Under the pieces are notes generated by a model, which ran no database searches, had not been told where the DNA came from, and worked only from the letters and a program-made list of their open reading frames with translations. This document shows positions 57,193 to 64,000 of a stretch of DNA of 64,000 bases, piece by piece; the stretch's first letter is position 1, and every line of letters starts with the position of its first letter. Position numbers and translations under genes: made by a program. Location of the stretch: the NCBI GenBank assembly GCA_002842495.1, contig PHDB01000010.1:1-64000 (forward strand). Reading direction: 5' to 3'. Source of the DNA: Bacteroidetes bacterium HGW-Bacteroidetes-6. GTDB lineage: Bacteria; Bacteroidota; Bacteroidia; Bacteroidales; DTU049.

Positions 57193-58956
57193 TTATTTTT
57201 CAATAAACATAATGCTTTTTTGTGAATCGGCTTTCAGTAGCACCAAGCCATGCATTCCTTCGGGTATTCGAAAATGGGCTTGTTGGGTTTCGGTTTGCAA
57301 TTCTTCCGAATACAGTAGTTTGCCTCGCATATCGTATATGGAAATGTTGCTGAAAGCTTTGTTGCTGAAAATATTAACTTCGCTTTGAGCGGGATTTGGA
57401 TATACGCTTAGTGCCATGTTAGCGTCTGTTAATTGTGTTACATAAAGCGTGTCGTTGCAGGTTGCAAAATTGCCGGAGAGTGCATTTGTTTCGCTTGGAA
57501 TTTGGTTTGCTCCAATTGTGTTAGGTAACCCCAATGCAGGCCAACTCAATCCGGGAATCCAAAAGTGGGGTTCTGTTGTACGATACATCGATGCTCCGGT
57601 GAGAGTTGTTGTGCCCGACGGATTGATGACTCCATTACAATTGTTTCCCCAGGCAAAATTTCCGTTACCGGTTAAAACGTACGCTCCCAGGGTAAAAGGA
57701 AATGAATAGCCGCTACCTGCTATTTCGTTGCCAACAATATTTGAGGTGTCGGTGGTTGCCGAGCTCATTATAAAACCATAATACTCAATTTTGTTGCGAA
57801 AGAATGTGTTGTAGGGGCCCGATGGTCCCCAATAGTCATCAATCATGATATTTTGAACCACATTGCCTTCGAACAAGTTGGCAAACGAAAAATGCCCGTG
57901 TAGCGAAATATCGCCACAATAATCGCTGGGAAATTCGAAATCACCATTTCTGTAAGGATTGGTTGAATAGTTGTAGCCAAACACATTTCCGTTGGCACCA
58001 TGTTTTGTCATCATTGCATGCCGTAAATGATTAAAAATATTGTTCTCAATTCTGCACAAGGTAGCATGGTTGTTCAGTGTAACGCCATAACCTTTGGTTC
58101 CGGTACCATCGTACATGTACGCGTCGTGAAAATAGCATCGTTCTATACTGATATGCGATGATGCCGCAATCATCACATGGCTTCCCTGACTCTTGTTGCT
58201 TCCGATACCATGAACACGACAATTGTGTGCAAAATTAAAGCTGATATTGTAGCTGGTTCCGGCGATATTGGCTTCGGTTCGCTCCATTGAGAAGCAGCCC
58301 ATCGATACGCAGTTTGTTGAGTTGATTCGTCTTATTTCAGGGTTGAGAACGTTTTCGTATGAGATATTCAACGCATCTTCAAGAAAAATGCTGTCACCCG
58401 AAACCGATAAAACCCGATTGATTTGCCCAACACTGTATGTAGCCCATGTTGCTGGCGAAATATCCCAATTGCCATTGGTTTGATGAATTTCGACATTATC
58501 GCCTGCGATAAAAAGATGAGCACTGTCGCAAATGATAAAGAACGATCCTTTTGTGTATCCATTTGTAATGGGATAGAAAGGCGAAATGGCCGATCCATTT
58601 ACCGAAATACCATTGTTGCTGTGGTTGATCAGAAGTAAAACCGAATCAGTACCGGCTCCTTGTAGAATAATACTATCGGGGAGTGTCAGTGTAGCTGAAA
58701 GATCCCAGATGCCAGCAGGAATGAAAATAATACCGCCCGATGCGGGAAGTGAAGTTATTGCCGCCTGGAACGCTGCTATATCGTCGTTGCTATCGTTGGG
58801 AATAGCACCAAAATCAGCAACTGAAACTTGTATCCAGTTGAAGGGAAATACAAAGTTGCAACCCGATTTTTGCCAATCGATTGAGCGCTCAACCGGAATG
58901 GTTTGCGCCTGTAGCATTTGCAGGCATAAGTATAGGACTAGAATGAACAAACGCAT
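57193..58956 (-). CDS. Secreted pectate-lyase-superfamily/GH28-like beta-helix protein with T9SS type A sorting domain
   Basis: VADFGAIPNDSNDDIAAFQAAITSLPASGGIIFIPAGIWDLSATLTLPDSIILQGAGTDSVLL; C-terminal ALSVYPNPAQSEVNIFSNKAFSNISIYDMRGKLLY. ATG at complement 58954-58956. Confidence 0.9.
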   Translation of the reverse strand: MRLFILVLYLCLQMLQAQTIPVERSIDWQKSGCNFVFPFNWIQVSVADFGAIPNDSNDDIAAFQAAITSLPASGGIIFIPAGIWDLSATLTLPDSIILQGAGTDSVLLLINHSNNGISVNGSAISPFYPITNGYTKGSFFIICDSAHLFIAGDNVEIHQTNGNWDISPATWATYSVGQINRVLSVSGDSIFLEDALNISYENVLNPEIRRINSTNCVSMGCFSMERTEANIAGTSYNISFNFAHNCRVHGIGSNKSQGSHVMIAASSHISIERCYFHDAYMYDGTGTKGYGVTLNNHATLCRIENNIFNHLRHAMMTKHGANGNVFGYNYSTNPYRNGDFEFPSDYCGDISLHGHFSFANLFEGNVVQNIMIDDYWGPSGPYNTFFRNKIEYYGFIMSSATTDTSNIVGNEIAGSGYSFPFTLGAYVLTGNGNFAWGNNCNGVINPSGTTTLTGASMYRTTEPHFWIPGLSWPALGLPNTIGANQIPSETNALSGNFATCNDTLYVTQLTDANMALSVYPNPAQSEVNIFSNKAFSNISIYDMRGKLLYSEELQTETQQAHFRIPEGMHGLVLLKADSQKSIMFIEK

Positions 58957-59378
58957 CTTAGGGGTATGTTTCAAAAAGTTTGTAAAAATACAATTCTTGT
59001 CAGGTGTTTTCAAGCGAAGAAATACCTGATGTTGATAGCTTTCCTGTCAGCAAGGCAATCTGAAAATATCTGAATCGTATCTGGCGTGAAGCTTTAGTGT
59101 CTGTATACATATATCTTTTGACTTTATCCGCTTTGGATGCGTTATCTGTATTTTCTGTAAATCCATCCTGTGGCTGCTAGCATTTTCCGTAAGAGAAAAA
59201 AAACAGTCAATGAAATTAAAAAACAAAATATTTAATTTTAAAGTTTGAATAAATTATTTTATTAGATGAATTAACAATATTTTTGTTATGAAGGGTGTTT
59301 TTGCCTGTCTTTTTGAGTGCTTTTGCTATTCTTATACCATACCCGTTGCCATATCTTCACACAATAAAACTAGCCACC

Positions 59379-61163
59379 ATGAAAACGAAACTACTTTTTA
59401 TGATACTTGTATTTACCTGCATCATTCAGGTAAATGCACAGGTGAAAATCGGCGACAATCCGGCTACCATCGATGCCAATTCTATGCTTGAAATCGAAAG
59501 CGGAAGCAAAGGATTTTTAGGTCCCCGTGTTGCTATAAACAACCTCAGTCTTCCTGCGCCATTAACTGCGCCTGTCCCTGAAGGAATGCTTGTGTATTCG
59601 GATGGCGGAACAGTGACAAATGGGTTTTACTATTGGGATGGTACCAAGTGGGTGCGCCTGATTTCGGGCAAAGACAATACCGAGCTTGTGATCAAGTCGG
59701 CTACATCAACATTGCTGAAAACCGAAAAATTTGTGCTGGCTTCCAACGATATTACTATTACGTTGCCGGTTGTTACTATTGCCGATGATGGATTGGAGAT
59801 ATCGGTCAAGAATATTGGCTCAGCTACCGATCTTATTTCGGTGCAGGGAAGCGGTGGTGCTCTGATAGATGGTTACGCAACCAGCTATCTTACCCGATAT
59901 AAGGGACATACATATGTTGCCTACAATGGTGCCTGGATTATGAAAGACCGAGAACCACAACTCGAAAATATTCTCGATGTGTCACCTATTGGTAGCTGGA
60001 CAAGCATAGCAGAGGTGCTTGCATTCCTTGGTGAGCATATGATGCGACCAACAGTTGTTCGTCTCTGTGGTGGCGATTTCACAATAAATGAGACAGCGGT
60101 TGTTGATTTGCCATATGCACTTACCATACAAGGAGCTACCTATGGAACTTCGCGAATAATACCGGGCGCATCGCTTGCAGGAATGCCTATGTTTCGTTGT
60201 GTCAGTGAAACGTATTTCAAAATGCTCGATTTCGATGCAACAGCTCTTGTTGGATATGGTGTAAATCCCGGGGAAGATGGGATTAGGTATATTGGAGAAG
60301 ATCTTTATAGTGAAATTAAAGATTGTACACTTGAAGGTTTTTATAATTGCATTCTTGATTCCTCAAATGCTGAGCTTTGGATTTTCGAATGCGATATTTC
60401 TGATGCGGAAAGTAATGGAATATTGCTCCACAGCGCAATAGCAGGAGTGGTCTTGCGCGTATCAGAAACCGATTTTATTAATTGTAAGCGCGGATTGCAT
60501 ATGGAAAAAGGTTCTCAGGCAGCTATTCAGCTCAATTCGGGCGAATATGACTGCGCCACTGCTACCGACACAGGAATAGTATATGATCCCGCAACATTTT
60601 CTTTCGATAGAATTATTATCACCAATAATTCGTGGAATAATGTAGGACATTTTATTGAAGGATTCGATTTCTCCCGACCCGATTCTCGCGATGCCAATGC
60701 CGAAATATCGAACAATGCCGGTATTGAAGATAAAACTCCCCATCTTACTATTAATGTTGTTGATAATGCTACTGCAACTGATCTTGCATTGAGCTCAAGC
60801 TGGTATAAATGCGAATGGATTAATACGACTAATATCGCTTGTAAATGGATAATTGACAATAATAAAATAACGTATCAACCTGATAACATCAGGGATGCCT
60901 TTGTTGCAATTACCGGAAATGTGACTTGTAATTCTTCCAGCCGAGTTATAACAATTGCATTGGTTAAAAACGGAAATGTTTCGAGCCGTTTTGGAGAGTG
61001 TAATTTAAGGATAACAAATTCTAATCAACCATTTCAATTTTCAACTGTAATTTATCTTCAGCAGTTGGTAGCTGGAGATTATTTCGAACTTTACTGCAAA
61101 GCAAATGCGAATGGAGTTTCACTTGTTTTTCAGGATGTACAATGGTATGTCAATACACAATAA
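59379..61163 (+). CDS. Secreted right-handed beta-helix protein with tail-fibre-like N-terminus and C-terminal jelly-roll-like region
   Basis: Signal peptide; SMLEIESGSKGFLGPRVAINNL...GFYYWDGTKWVRL; beta-helix-like repeats. ATG 59379. Confidence 0.75.
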   Translation: MKTKLLFMILVFTCIIQVNAQVKIGDNPATIDANSMLEIESGSKGFLGPRVAINNLSLPAPLTAPVPEGMLVYSDGGTVTNGFYYWDGTKWVRLISGKDNTELVIKSATSTLLKTEKFVLASNDITITLPVVTIADDGLEISVKNIGSATDLISVQGSGGALIDGYATSYLTRYKGHTYVAYNGAWIMKDREPQLENILDVSPIGSWTSIAEVLAFLGEHMMRPTVVRLCGGDFTINETAVVDLPYALTIQGATYGTSRIIPGASLAGMPMFRCVSETYFKMLDFDATALVGYGVNPGEDGIRYIGEDLYSEIKDCTLEGFYNCILDSSNAELWIFECDISDAESNGILLHSAIAGVVLRVSETDFINCKRGLHMEKGSQAAIQLNSGEYDCATATDTGIVYDPATFSFDRIIITNNSWNNVGHFIEGFDFSRPDSRDANAEISNNAGIEDKTPHLTINVVDNATATDLALSSSWYKCEWINTTNIACKWIIDNNKITYQPDNIRDAFVAITGNVTCNSSSRVITIALVKNGNVSSRFGECNLRITNSNQPFQFSTVIYLQQLVAGDYFELYCKANANGVSLVFQDVQWYVNTQ

Positions 61164-61182
61164 TAAATTGGAGGAAATGCAT

Positions 61183-62604
61183 ATGAAAACCTTCATGATT
61201 TTTACAGGTTTGTGTTTGACATTTGCAGGATTGCAAGCGCAAATACAGAATAATGGCAGTCTTCGGCTTCATGCTGGTTCGCAGGTGGCAATTCTTGGAG
61301 ATATTACCAATAATGGGACTTTCGTCGATTCGGGACAGGTAGTCTTGCTCAGTGGATCGACTATTCAGGATATATCGGGAACTGCAGCGACAGTTTTTAA
61401 GAATGTGAAATTGTCAAATGCTACAGGGGCGCGTTTGCAGAGAAATGTTTCGGTTAGCAACAGTTTGGAACTTGATAATGGACCATTTGATCTGAATGCA
61501 TTTACGCTAACCATATTAAATAGTCAACCTGCTGCAATGAGTAGAACAAACGGGTATGTTTTGAGCGAGAGAACCGATAATGCAAGTGTGCTTGCCTGGC
61601 AAATAAATTCAACAACCGGGGCTCATGTTTTTCCGTTGGGGACGGTTTCCGGAACGTATATTCCTTTCACACTCAACCTGACAGCAGGCAACATTGGTGT
61701 TTTTTCGGTTGCTACTTATCCAACAGCTGTTAACAATACGCCGTTTCCAACAACACCCGTTGCAGTTACTCATATGCTCGATTCAAACCTGGTGGATAAC
61801 AGCGTAAACGCAGTGGATCGTTTTTGGTACCTCGATAAAAATGGTGCCGATGGAACTGCAACGATGACTTTTACCGCAACTCCTTCCGAGGTTGGAGTAT
61901 TGTCGGGTTTGGTTGCTCAGCGGTGGAATGAATCAGATGCCGGATGGGAGAAACCGCTCCCAGGACAATCGTCAACCGCAACATCGGCGACTGTTTCCGG
62001 AGTGACTGATTTTGGGGTATGGGTGTTGACTGCATCGTCGCATCCTTTGCCAGTTGAATTACTTTCTTTTGATGCAAGTGTTAATGCCGAAGTTGTAGAT
62101 ATGGACTGGACAACGGTCAGTGAAAATGGAAGCCGGTATTTTGTTGTTGAAAAAACGATCGGTTTTTTCGATTTTACTGAAGTTGTACGTGTCGAAGCTG
62201 CCGGATATTCGAACGAACTGCTTCATTACAGCGCGGTTGATCTAACACCTTATAGTGGTTGGTCGTGGTATCGCTTAAAACAAGTTGATTTGGACGGGGG
62301 CGAAATGTTTTCCGATTATGTTGCTGTGTTTTTTGAAACTGGTACCGAAATGACTGCCGATGTGTACCCCATCCCTGCTATGCCGGGCAACATTAATGTT
62401 CGTCTACAGTTTTGTGAAAAAGGATTGGCGACTCTCGAGCTACTTGATTACCTTGGTAGATCTGAGTATTCGATGCAGCAACAGATAGAAACCGAGACGG
62501 TGAATATTGTCTTGCCTTCCGATATTGGACTTACTTCGGGAATAAAAACAATTCGTATTACGCTTGGAAAGAATGTGATTAATAAAAGATTGATTATTCA
62601 ATAG
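61183..62604 (+). CDS. Secreted protein with T9SS type A sorting domain
   Basis: Signal peptide; PVELLSFDASVNAEVVDMDWTTVSENGSRYFVVEKT...YPIPAMPGNINVRLQ. ATG 61183 preceded by GGAGG. Confidence 0.85.
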   Translation: MKTFMIFTGLCLTFAGLQAQIQNNGSLRLHAGSQVAILGDITNNGTFVDSGQVVLLSGSTIQDISGTAATVFKNVKLSNATGARLQRNVSVSNSLELDNGPFDLNAFTLTILNSQPAAMSRTNGYVLSERTDNASVLAWQINSTTGAHVFPLGTVSGTYIPFTLNLTAGNIGVFSVATYPTAVNNTPFPTTPVAVTHMLDSNLVDNSVNAVDRFWYLDKNGADGTATMTFTATPSEVGVLSGLVAQRWNESDAGWEKPLPGQSSTATSATVSGVTDFGVWVLTASSHPLPVELLSFDASVNAEVVDMDWTTVSENGSRYFVVEKTIGFFDFTEVVRVEAAGYSNELLHYSAVDLTPYSGWSWYRLKQVDLDGGEMFSDYVAVFFETGTEMTADVYPIPAMPGNINVRLQFCEKGLATLELLDYLGRSEYSMQQQIETETVNIVLPSDIGLTSGIKTIRITLGKNVINKRLIIQ

Positions 62605-62768
62605 AGAATATTTTTCAAGTACTCTGTTATTTTGTGAATTCTGTAATACCGATTTCGATCACATCCGAATATGGACGAAATACCGCATGTAAGCAGGGTG
62701 AGGTAGCTTTTTATAAACACTGATCAACATGGTTTTTAGAGTTGGCCGTGCTACAAATAACTTTTTGT

Positions 62769-62776
62769 TATTTTTG
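62769..62776 (+). promoter_or_regulatory. -7 box TATTTTTG
   Basis: Matches TAnnTTTG, 4 nt before ATG 62781. Confidence 0.5.
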
Positions 62777-62780
62777 CCAT

Positions 62781-63077
62781 ATGGGAGGAGGTGGAGGATT
62801 TACAGCCGAAATGATTGCGCGTATCAAAGCCAACGAGGCTTTGCGAATGTCGAAGCGTAAAGGCTACGACTGGGCAAAAAAGTATTATTTAGTGGCAACA
62901 GGAGGTCGGAAATGCCCATACTACGATGATCCCAATTATGATTTAACCACTATTCGCAAGAAAATTAAGAAGTTTAAGCGAATCGAAAACAGGAAAAACC
63001 TGATAGCGCTTGCGATTTCAATTACTGTTGTATTTGGAACAGTGTACGGTCTCTATTCGATATATACAAATTTTTGA
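62781..63077 (+). CDS. Small single-TM hypothetical protein
   Basis: 98 aa MGGGGGFTAEMIARIKANEALRMSKRKGYDWAKKYY... with C-terminal TM; start at ATG 62781. Confidence 0.7.
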   Translation: MGGGGGFTAEMIARIKANEALRMSKRKGYDWAKKYYLVATGGRKCPYYDDPNYDLTTIRKKIKKFKRIENRKNLIALAISITVVFGTVYGLYSIYTNF

Positions 63078-63080
63078 TTG

Positions 63081-63734
63081 CTATTTTACTCCCCAAAACA
63101 ATCCGTCTCCAATAGGTAAAACCATACGGCTTGCCCATTCCTTTTTAGCAACATCGTTGAGAAAGTTTCCGATACCAATGGTTTCTTTATCGGGCTTTGG
63201 AATTTGGGTTAACATTTTTCCGCCCCAAATCACGTTGTCGGCCAGCAATAATCCTCCAATATTCAGCAATGCATAGCATTTTTCGAGATAGTTTGAATAG
63301 TTTTCTTTGTCAGCGTCAATATACACCAGATCAAATTTCTTCGTTTCGGTTTTGGCAAGCATGGTTTCAAGAATATCAACTGCATTGTCAAAAATGAGAT
63401 CAACTTTGTTTTCGATATGTGCTAATGCGATGTTTTTACGAATTCGATTTTCTAGCTCTTCGTTTTTTTCGATGGTAATCAATTGGCCTCCATCGGGTAG
63501 TTCGCGAGCCATGCTGATTGTCGAATAGCCTGTGAAGGTGCCTATTTCGAGAATCCGCATTGGTTTGCTGAGTTGCACGACCGATGCAAGGAATTTCGCT
63601 TGTAGCTCGTTGGTAAGCATCTGCGGATAAAGAGTATTCACCCACGTGTCGCGATAAACAGTTTGAAGAACCGAGTCGGTGGGAATACTGTTTCGAAGGC
63701 AGAATTCTTCGGAAAGTAAATTTAATTCGCTCAT
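63081..63734 (-). CDS. O-methyltransferase (caffeoyl-CoA OMT-like, class I SAM-dependent)
   Basis: KPMRILEIGTFTGYSTISMARELPDGGQLITIEKNEEL; FDLVYIDADKENYSNYLEKCYALLNIGGLLLADNVIWGG. Confidence 0.95.
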   Translation of the reverse strand: MSELNLLSEEFCLRNSIPTDSVLQTVYRDTWVNTLYPQMLTNELQAKFLASVVQLSKPMRILEIGTFTGYSTISMARELPDGGQLITIEKNEELENRIRKNIALAHIENKVDLIFDNAVDILETMLAKTETKKFDLVYIDADKENYSNYLEKCYALLNIGGLLLADNVIWGGKMLTQIPKPDKETIGIGNFLNDVAKKEWASRMVLPIGDGLFWGVK

Positions 63735-64000
63735 TTATTCTAATATTATCTGACTGTGATTATCGAAATTGAGTAGTTGCGAACACATTGTATTGATGTC
63801 GCTGTGTTTTATATTGTGCAATTCTTTCATTAGTTTTTCTTCGGTAGTGATTTTACCCGAATATTGAAAATGCTTGGCATGAAACATGGCTTCGTTGAGC
63901 GAATGTTCGAAAAACATAGTGTATTGACTTTTGGTCATTCTTACAATGTTTTCAAACTCGGTATAGCTTAATCCGTTTTCAGCATAATGTTTAAAGATGC
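63735..64000 (-). CDS. Partial C-terminus of a probable M16 family peptidase (start lies outside window)
   Basis: Open frame from the window edge ending ...EHSLNEAMFHAKHFQYSGKITTEEKLMKELHNIKHSDINTMCSQLLNFDNHSQIILE. Confidence 0.6.
   Translation of the reverse strand, partial: IFKHYAENGLSYTEFENIVRMTKSQYTMFFEHSLNEAMFHAKHFQYSGKITTEEKLMKELHNIKHSDINTMCSQLLNFDNHSQIILE

Overview
The window is a chromosomal segment from a Bacteroidetes/Bacteroidales-like bacterium. Support for that placement: T9SS genes, TAnnTTTG-type promoters, LptD/MlaD/amidase and PorU/PorV/GldJ clusters. It is mostly housekeeping and cell-envelope genes: sucAB, nadB, TolQ/ExbD/TonB-like, anmK, murF, gldJ, PorP/SprF-like, porU-porV, ispF, an ECF sigma/anti-sigma/Spy-like cluster, two ABC-F ATPases, MlaD-amidase-LptD, thrS-infC-rpmI-rplT, rpsP-rimM, sbcDC, hsp20, and several T9SS cargo proteins. 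No rRNA, tRNA, CRISPR array, transposase or prophage was recognised. Main leads: (1) two small-secreted-protein + large-surface-protein gene pairs at the left edge; (2) a one-polypeptide membrane/THEP1-like NTPase fusion (48079-49761); (3) an APH-like kinase fused to a RapZ-C domain; (4) a Cnr-like sigma/anti-sigma/metal-sensor operon; (5) a textbook terminator-shaped hairpin inside the rimM coding sequence; (6) a terminator-shaped hairpin touching the murF start codon; (7) infC with a probable AUA start that the ORF track misses; (8) several genes whose -7 promoter box lies 3-4 nt before the ATG, predicting leaderless mRNAs. Everything here was read by eye; no homology search, structure prediction or folding program was run.
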